DNA from: Paenibacillus taichungensis
GTDB lineage: Bacteria > Bacillota > Bacilli > Paenibacillales > Paenibacillaceae
Direction of reading: 5' to 3'
Length of the DNA: 64,000 bases
NCBI RefSeq assembly: GCF_013359905.1
Contig: NZ_JABMCC010000104.1
Location: 1-64,000 of the forward strand
Made by a program: the position numbers and the translations under genes. Below the pieces are notes generated by a model, which made no database searches, had not been told where the DNA came from, and saw nothing but the letters and a program-made list of their open reading frames with translations. Shown here one piece after another: positions 46,410 through 58,033 of this stretch. Positions within the stretch are counted from its first letter, which is position 1. Every line of letters begins with the position of its first letter.

Positions 46410-47282
46410 TTAGCCTTGTGCTGCGTTGGCACCTGCCACAATTTCCGTAATCTCCTGCGTAATCGCCGCTTGACGAGCACGGTTATAGGTCAATGACAAA
46501 TCGTTGATGAGTTTCGATGCATTTTTGGTTGCATTACCCATCGCAGTCATTTTGGCACCCAACTCACTCGCCTTACCATTCAGAAGTGCACCGTAGATCA
46601 GCGTTTCCGCATAACGCGGTAGCAAAACTTCCAGTACAGCTTCAGCTGAAGGCTCGTATTCGTAGCTTGCCGTCGGTCCTTCCGCAGCAGTTACCTCAGG
46701 TGTTTCCATCGGAAGAAGTTTTTCTACCGTAGGAATCTGGGTCAACGCATTCACAAAGCGGTTATAACAAATGTACAATTCATCAAATTTAGCCAGCTCA
46801 AATCCTTGAACAGCTTCGTGTGCAATAGATTTGATATCTGCAAATGCTGGTGAATCGGATAGATCCGTTGTAGTGGATGCGATCGCAATTTCGCGCCGTC
46901 TAAAATAATCGCGTCCTTTACGCCCTATGACGAACAATTCGTAGTCATCCTGAGAGTTGTGTTTTTCTTTGAGTGTCAGATTGACCTGACGCAAAATATT
47001 TGCATTGTAACCACCCGCAAGACCACGGTCCGATGTAATGATTAGATAAGCTGTCTTTTTGACCGGACGACTCTCCAGCATCGGATGTTGAATTCCCTGC
47101 GTGCTTGATGCAATACTAGCCACAACTTCTTTCAGTTTCTCCGAATATGGACGAGCTGCTTCCGCTTTTTCCTGCGCTTTACGCAGTTTTGCAGCAGCAA
47201 CCATCTCCATTGCTTTGGTGATCTGCTTGGTGCTTTGTACGCTTTTAATTTGCCGCTTTATTTCGCGCATGCCTTTTGCCAT
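46410..47282 (-). CDS. atpG: AtpG, ATP synthase gamma subunit
   Basis: The rotor shaft of F1, 290 residues. Long N- and C-terminal helices are seen (MREIKRQIKSVQSTKQITKAMEMV and TKNASKLINDLSLTYNRARQAAIT in part), with DRGLAGGYNANI between. The ATG at 47282 has GAAGGTGGTG upstream; the ATG at 47315 would add 11 residues not seen in the family. Confidence 0.97.
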   Translation of the reverse strand: MAKGMREIKRQIKSVQSTKQITKAMEMVAAAKLRKAQEKAEAARPYSEKLKEVVASIASSTQGIQHPMLESRPVKKTAYLIITSDRGLAGGYNANILRQVNLTLKEKHNSQDDYELFVIGRKGRDYFRRREIAIASTTTDLSDSPAFADIKSIAHEAVQGFELAKFDELYICYNRFVNALTQIPTVEKLLPMETPEVTAAEGPTASYEYEPSAEAVLEVLLPRYAETLIYGALLNGKASELGAKMTAMGNATKNASKLINDLSLTYNRARQAAITQEITEIVAGANAAQG

Positions 47283-47414
47283 GATTTCACCACCTTCAAG
47301 TTTTGACGTAGTCAAAACTACTTCGTAAGCATAATCTTACCTTTGGCGGAGCCAAAGTTACACATGCAGACATGCGGAATCGGTTAAACAACTCCGCAAC
47401 TGCATATCATCTAT

Positions 47415-48935
<1,521 letters not shown>

Positions 48936-48945
48936 TCACCCCAAT

Positions 48946-49494
48946 CTACTGTACTCGTCTGTTAAAAGACTGCTCAAGACGTTCGAGCTTGCCAGCCAAG
49001 CTGCCGTCATAGATCGTATCGCCAATGGCGACTTTCAATCCGCCCAGCAGAGTCGGATCAACAAAATTCTCGATACGAATCTTTTTATTCACACGGCCTC
49101 CGAATTCACGGGCAACCGCTTCTTTTTCTTCATCATTCAATGCATAAGTCGAGTAGACGCGCGCATCAGCTATGCCGAGCGACTCGCCTTGGATCTTCAG
49201 ATAATCATTCAGCAAAGCTTCCAGCAATTCAACGCGTCCGCGCTCAATCAACAGCAGAACCGTGCGAAGGACAGGCTCGGACACCTTTCCATCAAGGCTT
49301 GAATGAAGGACATTCTGCTTTGCTTCGTCCGAGATGTTGGGAGATACGATGAATTTTTCGATATCAGCATCCCCGGTCAATGCACTGACAACCACACGCA
49401 GTTCCTGTTCAACTTCAAGTACCTGCTGCTGCTGGAGAGCAACTTCGAACAATGCTTTCGCATAACGCTTGGCAACTATCGTATCGCGGCTCAT
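48946..49494 (-). CDS. atpH: AtpH, ATP synthase delta subunit
   Basis: Delta joins F1 to the peripheral stalk. The 182-residue protein has the N-terminal helical bundle (IVAKRYAKALFEVALQQQQ) and C-terminal family motif VDPTLLGGLKVAIGDTIYDGSLAGKLERL (cited in parts). Its start overlaps the atpF stop by four bases. Confidence 0.97.
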   Translation of the reverse strand: MSRDTIVAKRYAKALFEVALQQQQVLEVEQELRVVVSALTGDADIEKFIVSPNISDEAKQNVLHSSLDGKVSEPVLRTVLLLIERGRVELLEALLNDYLKIQGESLGIADARVYSTYALNDEEKEAVAREFGGRVNKKIRIENFVDPTLLGGLKVAIGDTIYDGSLAGKLERLEQSFNRRVQ

Positions 49495-49979
49495 TGTCGG
49501 CCTCCTACCTCATTGAGGTATTGGTTCACAAGTTCCTCTTGTGCAGGACCGTTCTCAACTTCTTTTTTGATCAACTTGGAAGCGATTTGAACGGAAGCTG
49601 TACCCAGTTCGCTGCGAAGCGCTGCGACCGCTTTGTTCTTCTCACTCTCAATCTCACGTACAGCATCGTCTTTGAGACGATTAGCTTCTGCTTTCGCATC
49701 AGCCAAAATCGATTCGGCTTGTTTACCGCCCGTTTGTTTGGACTGTTCAATGATGTCGTAAGCATCTTTGCGCGCTTGCTCCAGAGCTTGTTTTTGTTCC
49801 TCCACATAGGCAATGGCCTGTTCCCGAGTCTGAGCAGCCTCATTCATCTGCGTCATCACGAGTTCACGACGTTTTTCCATAATGGAGAACAAAGGCCCAA
49901 AAGCATAACGGCTAAGCAGCCAATATAAAATTGCAAATGCAATAATCGCAAGAAGCGTATTTTCCCATAAGAAACTCAA
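49491..49979 (-). CDS. atpF: AtpF, ATP synthase b subunit
   Basis: The b subunit forms the peripheral stalk. The 162-residue protein has one N-terminal membrane segment (LLAIIAFAILYWLLSRYAF) and a long charged coiled coil. The start chosen is a TTG at 49979 with AGGAAGGAG upstream, giving SFLWENTLLAIIAFAI at the N-terminus, as usual in the family. An upstream ATG at 50018 would add 13 residues and overlap that site. Confidence 0.95.
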   Translation of the reverse strand: MSFLWENTLLAIIAFAILYWLLSRYAFGPLFSIMEKRRELVMTQMNEAAQTREQAIAYVEEQKQALEQARKDAYDIIEQSKQTGGKQAESILADAKAEANRLKDDAVREIESEKNKAVAALRSELGTASVQIASKLIKKEVENGPAQEELVNQYLNEVGGRQ

Positions 49980-50093
49980 TCTGTTCACTCCTTCCTGGAG
50001 GTATCCTTGAAACGTCATCCGTTAGAACGGACATTACCTAAAAAGAAGGCGCGGATGGCTATGGCCTTCCCCGCCAAACCTGTATCGATTTAA

Positions 50094-50339
<246 letters not shown>

Positions 50340-50396
50340 TTAAATCGAATTTTTTATTGTTCAGCCTGGTGAAGAAATCTTCGTAGGGCTTGAAAC

Positions 50397-51215
50397 TTAA
50401 TGTTCGTCATGCGTCTCGATGCTTTGTGAAATGTACACCATCATCAAGATTACAAAAACAAATGCCTGGATTGCGCCGATAAAGATACTAAAGCCCTGCC
50501 ACACCATAAGCAACGGAATCGCTGCAATGGCACCAAACACTTTGAACGTGGTCAGCTTCAGGATCGTTGTAATCAGTACCTCGCCCGCGAAAATATTCGC
50601 GAACAAACGCATTCCGTGTGTCAGCAGCTTGGATGCCGTCTCTATCAGGTTGATCGGCAAGAACAAGGCGAACGGTTTAAGATAATGCTGGAGATATCCT
50701 CTTGTGTTACGGAACAATCCGAGTCCATGAGATACCAGGAATGCTACGAGTGCCAGTCCCATCGTTACAGACAAGTCGGCTGTCGGTGATTTCCACCAAG
50801 CCAGTTCAACGTGTGGATGTGCTTCAGGGTCCTTGGCATGCGCTTCGTTAAACGCATCAACAGCAGTGACAATCGGTTGATTGAATACCTGCGCCTGACT
50901 AACCTCCGTAACTTCAGTAACCGCCTGAAACGGAAGACCTAGCATATTACCTACAAAAATGAACATAATCATGGAAAGAGCGAGAGAGATAAAATGTTTC
51001 CCTTTCTTCATATCCATCGTGCTGGAAATCAGATTGCGGACGAATTCTACTGCCCACTCCATAAAATTTTGCAGCTTGCCGGGATTTTCAACGGATAATC
51101 TACGTGTTGCCAGTACAGCAAAAATGAAAACAAGTGCACCTGTAACCACCAGCATCAACAGAACCGATAGATCCAGTCGAAATCCGCCAAGCATAATAAT
51201 TGGAGCTTCATGCAT
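50397..51215 (-). CDS. atpB: AtpB, ATP synthase a subunit
   Basis: The membrane channel subunit, 272 residues with five to six transmembrane helices. The essential Arg lies in the segment NLIETASKLLTHGMRLFANIFAGE (MRLFANIFAG). The ATG at 51215 has GGGGTG upstream; the ATG at 51254 would add 13 atypical residues. Confidence 0.96.
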   Translation of the reverse strand: MHEAPIIMLGGFRLDLSVLLMLVVTGALVFIFAVLATRRLSVENPGKLQNFMEWAVEFVRNLISSTMDMKKGKHFISLALSMIMFIFVGNMLGLPFQAVTEVTEVSQAQVFNQPIVTAVDAFNEAHAKDPEAHPHVELAWWKSPTADLSVTMGLALVAFLVSHGLGLFRNTRGYLQHYLKPFALFLPINLIETASKLLTHGMRLFANIFAGEVLITTILKLTTFKVFGAIAAIPLLMVWQGFSIFIGAIQAFVFVILMMVYISQSIETHDEH

Positions 51216-51260
51216 ATTTTTCTCACCCCTTTCTCGACTTGAAAGCTGCAGCACCTAACA

Positions 51261-51638
51261 TCATTCTGCTCTGCGGGAATAGACGATCCCTATAATCAGT
51301 AAGGAAAATTGTGCAATGACCAGACCGCCTGCAACCGCATATGTATTGAAGTACTGCGGAAAGCGCATCGATATGAAGATACCGAGCACTGCGAGTGCCG
51401 CTCTTGTCAAAAATCCCAGGTTCACACGCTTCAAGTTACCTTCTGCCGCATCATCAGACATTTTCCTTACTTTGAAGCCCAGGTAAAATGCATTGATCCA
51501 GCTAATTCCTGTACCCAGGGCCAGTCCCAAAGCAATTGTCTCCACACGTGGCATAAAGGCCGCTGCGAGAAAACAAATCATAAGAAAGTACATGATGAAA
51601 ACAGTCATCATTCTGCGGTATCTGGTTAGTTCACTCAT
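51261..51638 (-). CDS. atpI: AtpI, ATP synthase-associated membrane protein
   Basis: The 125-residue protein has four transmembrane segments and belongs to the AtpI family, linked to c-ring assembly. Two ATG codons are adjacent; the second (51638) is suitably spaced from GGGGGAAAG. Its start overlaps the end of atpZ, a sign of translational coupling. Confidence 0.9.
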   Translation of the reverse strand: MSELTRYRRMMTVFIMYFLMICFLAAAFMPRVETIALGLALGTGISWINAFYLGFKVRKMSDDAAEGNLKRVNLGFLTRAALAVLGIFISMRFPQYFNTYAVAGGLVIAQFSLLIIGIVYSRRAE

Positions 51639-51885
51639 CACTTTCCCCCATGAATTTTTTCGCGATAAAGTAGATGCTTACGCCGCCTGCTGCCAAAAAA
51701 AAGAGAACGCTTACGGCGATCCATATTCCGCTACCCCCGATGGTCTTGTCCAACCAGGAGCCAACGTAATATCCGGCAACAGCGAGAATGGCAATCTCGA
51801 TTCCAAAAGCTGTCACGAGCCCCATTGCTTTCCACACATTATCATCATGGTTACGGGATGAATTTGGTTTGTTCGAATCGGCCAT
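51631..51885 (-). CDS. atpZ: AtpZ family ATP synthase-associated protein
   Basis: The 84-residue protein has two transmembrane segments (AMGLVTAFGIEIAILAVAGYY and WIAVSVLFFLAAGGVSIYFI in part) joined by the loop GSWLDKTIGGSG, typical of AtpZ (AtpR-like) proteins, which with AtpI may handle magnesium or calcium for the ATP synthase. First gene of the operon. The ATG at 51885 is preferred; a GTG 12 bases upstream is possible. Confidence 0.9.
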   Translation of the reverse strand: MADSNKPNSSRNHDDNVWKAMGLVTAFGIEIAILAVAGYYVGSWLDKTIGGSGIWIAVSVLFFLAAGGVSIYFIAKKFMGESDE

Positions 51886-51914
51886 TTTCCACGCCACCCT
51901 TGCAATCCCAGTTA

Positions 51915-51944
51915 ATTTTACTGAATGATGAGAGCCTTTGTCAA
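51915..51944 (-). promoter_or_regulatory. Sigma-A promoter of the atp operon
   Basis: Minus-strand TTGACA and TAAAAT with an 18-base spacer, 30 bases before the atpZ start. Confidence 0.7.
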
Positions 51945-52071
51945 TTGAATGATTTTAGCGTTTTAAAGGGGAAAACGACGGGATTACAGGCCATCAGAGC
52001 CCATAAACCCGCGTAAACCGTACAGTTTAACTGTATGCTGTACCCTTTATTAATCCATCAGAAAAAATGAA

Positions 52072-53229
52072 TTATTTTTTGAATTTTCTGTGAAATGATT
52101 CCGGACGTTCACTATTCACACCAAAATGATGCAAAATCGCATTGACAATTCTTTCCGAAGCATGTCCATCACCATACGGATTGGCAGCCTGACTCATGCT
52201 TGCATACAGTGTTTCGTCTGTAAGCAGAGCTTTGGTCCGCTCATAAACACGTTCCTCTTCGGTACCCACCAGCTCCAGTGTTCCAGCCTCAATTCCTTCC
52301 GGGCGCTCCGTTGTATCCCGAAGGACAAGAACAGGCACACCAAACGAAGGCGCTTCTTCCTGCAAACCGCCTGAATCTGTCAAAATCAAGTGAGTATGCG
52401 GGTAAAAGTTATGCAAATCCACCACGTCTAGTGGATCAATAAGTTGAATACGGGGGTGATTCCCCAAAATCGCGTGAGCCGGCTCCTTCACAGCAGGACT
52501 CAGATGCACCGGATACACGATGGCAATATCCTCAAACTCGTCGGCAATCCGTTTGACGGCCTGGAAAATGTTACGGTGAGGCTCGCCTTGGGATTCACGG
52601 CGGTGAGCTGTCATCAGCACAAGACGCTTGCCCTGTGCCCAATCTAGTACCGGATGTGTGTAATCCTGCCGTACTGTATATTGAAACACATCTGTTACCG
52701 TGTTGCCTGTGACATACGTACTAGACTCCGATTTATTTTCTTTGGCAAGATTGGAAGACGACCAGTCCGTAGGCGCAAAATGCAAGTCAGCAAGCACTCC
52801 GGTTAACTGACGATTCATTTCTTCCGGGTATGGTGAGAGCTTGTTCCATGTGCGAAGACCTGCTTCCACATGCCCCACCTGGATCTGCTGCAGGAACGCA
52901 GCATAGCTGGCTACAAACGTTGTCAGCGTATCACCGTGAACCAGCACGATATCCGGTTTTGCTTCACGCAAAACCGGCTCCAGGCCTCCCAGCACACGAA
53001 TTGTAATTTCATTCAGCGTCTGGCGATCTTTCATCACATCCAGATCGTAGTCTGGATGAATATTGAATACTTCAAGAACCTGATCCAGCATCTGACGATG
53101 CTGTGCAGTAACGCAAACGATCGATTCAATAGATTCGGGATGTTTCTGCAGTTCCAAAATAAGCGGAGCCATCTTGATGGCTTCCGGGCGCACCCCGAAT
53201 ATCGTCATGACTTTAATTTTCTTGGACAT
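52072..53229 (-). CDS. mnaA: MnaA, UDP-GlcNAc 2-epimerase
   Basis: MnaA interconverts UDP-GlcNAc and UDP-ManNAc, the donor for TagA. The 385-residue protein has the N-terminal IFGVRPEAIKMAPLI, the catalytic-site region GHVEAGLRTWNKLSPYPEEMNR (in part), TAHRRES, and LTDSGGLQEEAPSFGVP. It lies between upp and atpZ, well away from tagO-tagA-csaB, but supplies the same pathway. Confidence 0.96.
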   Translation of the reverse strand: MSKKIKVMTIFGVRPEAIKMAPLILELQKHPESIESIVCVTAQHRQMLDQVLEVFNIHPDYDLDVMKDRQTLNEITIRVLGGLEPVLREAKPDIVLVHGDTLTTFVASYAAFLQQIQVGHVEAGLRTWNKLSPYPEEMNRQLTGVLADLHFAPTDWSSSNLAKENKSESSTYVTGNTVTDVFQYTVRQDYTHPVLDWAQGKRLVLMTAHRRESQGEPHRNIFQAVKRIADEFEDIAIVYPVHLSPAVKEPAHAILGNHPRIQLIDPLDVVDLHNFYPHTHLILTDSGGLQEEAPSFGVPVLVLRDTTERPEGIEAGTLELVGTEEERVYERTKALLTDETLYASMSQAANPYGDGHASERIVNAILHHFGVNSERPESFHRKFKK

Positions 53230-53279
53230 TGAAGCAAAGCCCCTTTTCTATAAGTTCCGATTACAAGCATGCGATATGC

Positions 53280-53909
53280 TTATTTAGTGCCGTATAGACG
53301 GTCTCCTGCATCTCCCAGTCCGGGAACAATATAGCCGTGATCATCCAGACGGTCGTCCAGTGCAGCAACGTAGATGTCTACATCCGGATGCGCATCCTGA
53401 ACAGCTTTCACTCCTTCAGGAGCTGCCACCAGGTTCATCATTTTGATTTGCGTGCAGCCGCGTTTTTTGAGCACGTCAATAGCAGCAATGGCAGAACCGC
53501 CAGTTGCCAGCATCGGGTCGATGACAATCAACTGACGCTCTGTAACGTCCGTAGGCAGCTTGGTGTAGTACTCAACAGGTTGCAGGGTTTCCGGGTCACG
53601 GAACAAACCTACATGTCCAACTTTTGCCGCTGGCAGCAATTTAACAACACCATCCAGCATTCCAAGGCCTGCACGCAAAATCGGAACCAGCCCAAGCATA
53701 CGTCCAGAAATGACTTTTCCTTGTGTTTCAGCTACTGGTGTCTGTACATCAATAGTCTCCAGCTCAACATCTCTTGTAATCTCATAAGCCATCAGTGTTG
53801 CCACTTCATCCACCAATTCACGAAAATCTTTCGTATTCGTACGCATGTCGCGTATAAACGTCAGTTTGTGTTGAATCAAAGGGTGATCACATATTACTAA
53901 TTTTCCCAT
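53280..53909 (-). CDS. upp: Upp, uracil phosphoribosyltransferase
   Basis: Upp salvages uracil to UMP using PRPP. The 209-residue protein shows [13 protein letters not shown], the PRPP loop [21 protein letters not shown] (in part), and the uracil-site end [18 protein letters not shown]. Placement next to glyA and the atp operon matches Bacillus. Confidence 0.98.
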   Translation of the reverse strand: MGKLVICDHPLIQHKLTFIRDMRTNTKDFRELVDEVATLMAYEITRDVELETIDVQTPVAETQGKVISGRMLGLVPILRAGLGMLDGVVKLLPAAKVGHVGLFRDPETLQPVEYYTKLPTDVTERQLIVIDPMLATGGSAIAAIDVLKKRGCTQIKMMNLVAAPEGVKAVQDAHPDVDIYVAALDDRLDDHGYIVPGLGDAGDRLYGTK

Positions 53910-54071
53910 CTAATTTGTCCCTCCGGTATGTTCTTCATGTTCAGCATTACCAAATATGCCTAATCATCATTCATAGGCCCCGATAAATCCTGTATATTAT
54001 ATCATCACCTACACCGAATTACACCATCAAAGGGCACTCAATCATTACAGAAAACCGAATCCTATAAAAAT

Positions 54072-54100
54072 AGGACCGGAAAAATGAGTCTTCCGGTCCT
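54072..54100. terminator. Terminator downstream of glyA
   Basis: AGGACCGGAA and TTCCGGTCCT form a perfect ten-base stem. T runs follow on the plus strand and, more weakly, on the minus strand. It would stop transcripts coming from glyA before upp. Confidence 0.8.
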
Positions 54101-54140
54101 TTTTGCTCTCGCTGTTATGTCAGTTGAGATGATGAAATGC

Positions 54141-54289
54141 ATGTAAACACAATGATGCTCCGCAAACAGAATGACCCTTCGATCGCTGTTATCCCCGGAT
54201 TTTTTTGAACCCCTTTAATAAGGGGGAAATCCGGGGATAAAGGCGAACGCTACGTCTTCATTCTGTCTGCTCCGTCTAAGTGTTTACAT
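54141..54289. repeat. Dispersed palindromic element, copy D
   Basis: A palindrome of about 149 bases between upp and glyA. Core: GATCGCTGTTATCCCCGGATTT ... AAATCCGGGGATAAAGGCGAACGC (in parts). Outer arms ATGTAAACAC/GTGTTTACAT and CAGAATGA/TCATTCTG are perfect. Confidence 0.88.
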
Positions 54290-54328
54290 AAGAACATCTC
54301 AAATACAAACACCATGAGCAAGTTTTTT

Positions 54329-55576
54329 TTAGTATTTAAGGTCAGTGTACAGTGGGAATTGGTCCGTAAGTGCCGTTACTTCAGCACGGGCTTCGTCCAA
54401 TTTAGCTGCATCTTTAGGGTTTTTCAATGTTTTAGCAATGATTTTACCAATAGCTACCATTGCTTCTTCGTTCATACCACGCGAAGTAGCAGCAGGTGTA
54501 CCGATACGGATACCGCTCGTTACAAACGGGCTAGTTGGATCAAACGGAATTGCATTTTTGTTCACGGTAATGCCGATGGAATCAAGTACATGCTCGGCTT
54601 CTTTACCTGTGATATTCACGCTGCGTGTGTCGATCAGCATCAAGTGGTTGTCTGTACCGCCGGATACGATGTTCAATCCTTCAGCAATCAGTGTTTCAGC
54701 CAATACTTGTGCATTTTTTACCACGTTTTGTGCATACGTTTTGAACGAAGGTTGCAATGCTTCACCAAATGCTACCGCTTTGGAAGCAATCACGTGCATC
54801 AGAGGTCCACCTTGGGAACCCGGGAATACCGCTTTATCAATCGCTGCTGCCCAAGCTTTGCGGCACAGAATCATACCACCACGAGGTCCACGCAGCGTTT
54901 TGTGTGTAGTTGTCGTTACGAAATGCGCATGTGGAACCGGGCTTGGATGCAAGCCTGCAGCAACCAGTCCTGCGATGTGAGCCATATCCACCATGAACAA
55001 AGCACCTACATCATTAGCGATGGAAGCAAGCTTTTCAAAATCAATGGTACGCGGATATGCACTTGCACCTGCAACGATCATACGAGGGCGATGTTTAAAT
55101 GCCGCTTTGCGCACTTCATCATAATCAATCAGGAATGTATCTTCTTGTACACCGTATGCCACGAAATTGTACAGCAATCCGGAAGCGTTAACCGGGCTAC
55201 CATGTGTGAGGTGTCCGCCATGCGCAAGGTTCATACCCAGAACGGTATCACCTGGTTTCAGAGCCGCAAGGTATACTGCCATGTTCGCTTGTGCACCGGA
55301 GTGAGGTTGAACATTCACATGTTCTGCTCCAAACAATTCTTTGGCACGATCACGCGCGATATCTTCTACGATATCAACATGCTCACAACCACCATAGTAA
55401 CGTTTGCCCGGATATCCTTCAGCGTACTTGTTGGTAAGTACAGATCCCATTGCCTCGATAACCGCTTCGCTTACGATGTTCTCGGACGCGATCAGCTCAA
55501 TGTTGTTTTGTTGACGTTTTAGTTCAAGATTCATCGCTTCCAGTACTGCCGGGTCATTCTTGCGCAATTGTTCCAT
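54329..55576 (-). CDS. glyA: GlyA, serine hydroxymethyltransferase
   Basis: GlyA converts serine to glycine and supplies one-carbon units, using PLP. The 415-residue protein has [22 protein letters not shown], and the PLP-binding Lys at about 226 in [14 protein letters not shown]. The ATG at 55576 has GGAGGAA upstream; a far upstream ATG at 55711 would add 45 residues encoded by repeat copy E. Flanked by copies D and E. Confidence 0.98.
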   Translation of the reverse strand: MEQLRKNDPAVLEAMNLELKRQQNNIELIASENIVSEAVIEAMGSVLTNKYAEGYPGKRYYGGCEHVDIVEDIARDRAKELFGAEHVNVQPHSGAQANMAVYLAALKPGDTVLGMNLAHGGHLTHGSPVNASGLLYNFVAYGVQEDTFLIDYDEVRKAAFKHRPRMIVAGASAYPRTIDFEKLASIANDVGALFMVDMAHIAGLVAAGLHPSPVPHAHFVTTTTHKTLRGPRGGMILCRKAWAAAIDKAVFPGSQGGPLMHVIASKAVAFGEALQPSFKTYAQNVVKNAQVLAETLIAEGLNIVSGGTDNHLMLIDTRSVNITGKEAEHVLDSIGITVNKNAIPFDPTSPFVTSGIRIGTPAATSRGMNEEAMVAIGKIIAKTLKNPKDAAKLDEARAEVTALTDQFPLYTDLKY

Positions 55577-55611
55577 GATTAAATTCCTCCAGTTATAAGT
55601 GAAGTTATAAA

Positions 55612-55782
55612 GCGAAATCATGTTTACACGAAAACGGAGAGTGCAACACCAATCTGGAGAAGCAGAGCGTTCGCCTTTATCACCGGATTTCCCCTTATAT
55701 AAGAGATTCAAAAAATCTGGGGATAACAGCGATCGTAAGATGGTGATGCAATCGAAGTCAGGAGTGTAACCAATCGTTTCGG
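55612..55782. repeat. Dispersed palindromic element, copy E
   Basis: A palindrome of about 170 bases in the ywlG-glyA gap, lying in the glyA leader. Core: GCGTTCGCCTTTATCACCGG ... CTGGGGATAACAGCGATCG. Outer arms GTTTACAC/GTGTAAC and ACACCAATCT/AAGATGGTG pair. Same orientation as copy A. Confidence 0.85.
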
Positions 55783-55790
55783 TTTATACG

Positions 55791-56384
55791 TTAGTCACAA
55801 AATGTCGAATCTGGTTGCTCTTCCATACGATACACTGCACGCTCGCCACCAATCAACTTTGGACGAGTCAATGCTGTAGTTACACGGGCATCACCGATGT
55901 AGCGGAGTGCTGTGCGGAAGGGTACTGCCACATGCCGCAAATGCATGCCAATCATCGTCTCCCCAATATCCAGTCCCGCATGGGCCTGCACATGTTCAGC
56001 CAGGCATGGATCGGTCAGCGAGCGATACGCTGCGGATGCCATGGAACCACCTGCTTTGGGCACAGGTACTGCACCCACTTCAGTCAATCCAAGACGTGTA
56101 AGCAGTGAACGCTCCATAACCAGTGCACGGTTCAGGTGCTCACAGCATTGGAATACAACATCAAAACCGAACTCCTGCTGCACCTCGCGTATACCCGCAA
56201 GAAGCTGCTGCGCTACTTCAACCGCACCGCCTGTACCAATCCGTTTGCCTGCGACTTCACTTGTACTTGTACCGATCACAACGATCTGTCCAGTTCCAAG
56301 CTGTCCGGCAAGCGCCAGTTCACGCAGAATGGATGCGGTCTGTTCATGCAATCCGGGTTGTTCCGAATCTAATTCAATAGTCAT
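55791..56384 (-). CDS. ywlG: YwlG family (UPF0340, TIGR01440) protein
   Basis: A 197-residue cytoplasmic protein of the UPF0340 family, function unknown. Seen motifs are VIGTSTSEVAGKRIGTGG, VFQCCEHLNRALVMER and VPVPKAGGSMASAAY. GGGAGGCG precedes the ATG at 56384; the ATG at 56450 lacks a site. It is between ywlE and glyA as in Bacillus subtilis. Confidence 0.92.
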   Translation of the reverse strand: MTIELDSEQPGLHEQTASILRELALAGQLGTGQIVVIGTSTSEVAGKRIGTGGAVEVAQQLLAGIREVQQEFGFDVVFQCCEHLNRALVMERSLLTRLGLTEVGAVPVPKAGGSMASAAYRSLTDPCLAEHVQAHAGLDIGETMIGMHLRHVAVPFRTALRYIGDARVTTALTRPKLIGGERAVYRMEEQPDSTFCD

Positions 56385-56494
56385 CCTATCGCCTCCCGAT
56401 AAAATCATGCCCGGCTTCCTCTTGGTGCCCTTGGTATTCTTGCATGGCATTTCAGGTACTATTATAGCGAATAATCAGATGAAAGACGAAAAAA

Positions 56495-56526
56495 AGAGCA
56501 GTCTGCGGGTAACGCAGAATTGCTCT
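56495..56526 (-). terminator. Intrinsic terminator after ywlE
   Basis: AGAGCA...TCTGCG and CGCAGA...TGCTCT pair, followed by seven T residues on the minus strand. It separates ywlE from ywlG. Confidence 0.88.
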
Positions 56527-56721
56527 TTTGCCCAGGCGACCGGCCGTTTGTTCCGGTGCTCCATCGTGGTTATGCCCACTTCGTCGCCAGTTACACCGGA
56601 TCCCTGTTTTCCCATCCATCATAAAACAACCTGCGTTTAAAATCAACGGGTAATTTACATCCCGTGTACGTTTTTTTTATATGGTAATCCACCGGTAGCT
56701 GGAATGATTAAACGAATCCAA

Positions 56722-57294
56722 TTAACCCAGCTTGTCCAAAAGTCTGTCGAGCGCGGTCCGAATCTCTGCCGCAGCGATGTTGTAATCGTCGCGACTGCCG
56801 CCAAACGGGTCCGAAATATCAAAACTCGGAATACGCTGTCTGATCTCGATTGCCCGCTCACGTTCAGATGCCAAAATCTCCTGACCCAGCGCACGTTTCA
56901 TCTCCAATGTCGCAAACAGGCTGTCCAATTCCTGAAGATCATTCAGGACTTGTTCATCATTTTCCACATACTCTTTCAAGGTATAGGTCTTGTGTACAGA
57001 GTCGGGAAAAACCTGCATAACATGCTGTTTATGACTGCGTGTCAACGTGAGGATCAGATCGGCCCAACCGACCAGGTTGGAGCTAAGTAGCGTCGAATGA
57101 GGTGGTCCCTCCACGTTGTGATCCCTTAATACGGCCTCCGCATGACGGGAAATCGGCATGCCCGTTGTGGCGGCTACACCTGCGGAACGAACGTCCACCT
57201 GAATGCCCCGCTCAGACGCCAGTTTACGTAAAAGTCCCTCCGCCATGGGGCTGCGACATGTATTCCCTGTACATACAAACAAAATATGTTTCAT
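56722..57294 (-). CDS. ywlE: YwlE-type protein arginine phosphatase
   Basis: A low-molecular-weight phosphatase of 190 residues; YwlE removes phosphate from arginines added by the kinase McsB. The P-loop VCTGNTCRSPMAE has the nucleophile Cys8 and Arg14, with Thr after Gly, the residue that favours phospho-arginine; the acid DP motif is in DISDPFGGS. GGGGAGGC precedes the ATG at 57294. C-terminal specificity residues were not modelled, so a tyrosine phosphatase is still possible. Confidence 0.92.
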   Translation of the reverse strand: MKHILFVCTGNTCRSPMAEGLLRKLASERGIQVDVRSAGVAATTGMPISRHAEAVLRDHNVEGPPHSTLLSSNLVGWADLILTLTRSHKQHVMQVFPDSVHKTYTLKEYVENDEQVLNDLQELDSLFATLEMKRALGQEILASERERAIEIRQRIPSFDISDPFGGSRDDYNIAAAEIRTALDRLLDKLG

Positions 57295-57418
57295 TGTGGT
57301 TAGCCTCCCCATTTTGCAAATGTTGTCGAATCATGTTTGAAACCAAATCTGAACAAATGAACCTCTTAACTATATATTGAAGACTGCACTAGGCTGTAAT
57401 CATGGTTAACGTCGTTTT

Positions 57419-57979
57419 TTAAAATATAAACAAAAGTCCAAAAGCGAGCAAGATCGCTCCGCCAACCGCTTCCCCGTAATCGCCCATGTTTTGGCTCACA
57501 CGCCGTCCCAACAGCAGACCCATAACGGACATCGCTCCACCACAGACACCAAAAGCCAGTACTGTTAACACCAAGTCACTGCTGAACATGCCGAGCGAGA
57601 CTCCAACGGAAAACGAATCTACACTGACACTCAGTGAGAACAGTATCACACCGAGCAAAGATCGATGATCCACCAGTTTGGTGTCTCCCTCCCGGAAAGC
57701 GTTCAAGATCATATGGGCACCGAGCAGGACCAGCAGACCGCCAGCTGCATACGTCGTAATGTCACCAAGCAGGGAACTGACGTATTTGCCCGTATACATA
57801 CCGATGAGTGGCATGATGATGTGAAACAGGGCCGTTACGGTACTGATTCGCAATACGTCTCTCAGACGAATACCCTTCATGCCAATCCCGATACCGAGTG
57901 AGAACGCGTCGAGTCCGAGAGCGACGGCCATAATCAAAATGGTTACCAACTGCCCAACATGGGCAGACACATCCCACAT
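57419..57979 (-). CDS. mntP: MntP-type manganese efflux pump
   Basis: A 186-residue membrane protein with six transmembrane helices. The repeated family motifs, MAVALGLDAFSLGIGIG and SLSVSVDSFSVGVSLG, carry Asp residues needed for manganese transport. The ATG at 57979 sits better behind GGGGGT than the ATG at 57985. The location matches Bacillus ywlD. No manganese riboswitch was recognised upstream. Confidence 0.93.
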   Translation of the reverse strand: MWDVSAHVGQLVTILIMAVALGLDAFSLGIGIGMKGIRLRDVLRISTVTALFHIIMPLIGMYTGKYVSSLLGDITTYAAGGLLVLLGAHMILNAFREGDTKLVDHRSLLGVILFSLSVSVDSFSVGVSLGMFSSDLVLTVLAFGVCGGAMSVMGLLLGRRVSQNMGDYGEAVGGAILLAFGLLFIF

Positions 57980-58004
57980 CCCCATACCCCCAAGTCACGT
58001 AAAG

Positions 58005-58033
58005 GTTCTTGTACACCATATGCGGACAAGAAC
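58005..58033. repeat. Inverted repeat upstream of mntP
   Basis: GTTCTTGT and ACAAGAAC are perfect eight-base arms 13 bases apart, 20 bases before the mntP start. It could be a weak terminator of sua5 or an operator for mntP. Confidence 0.5.
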
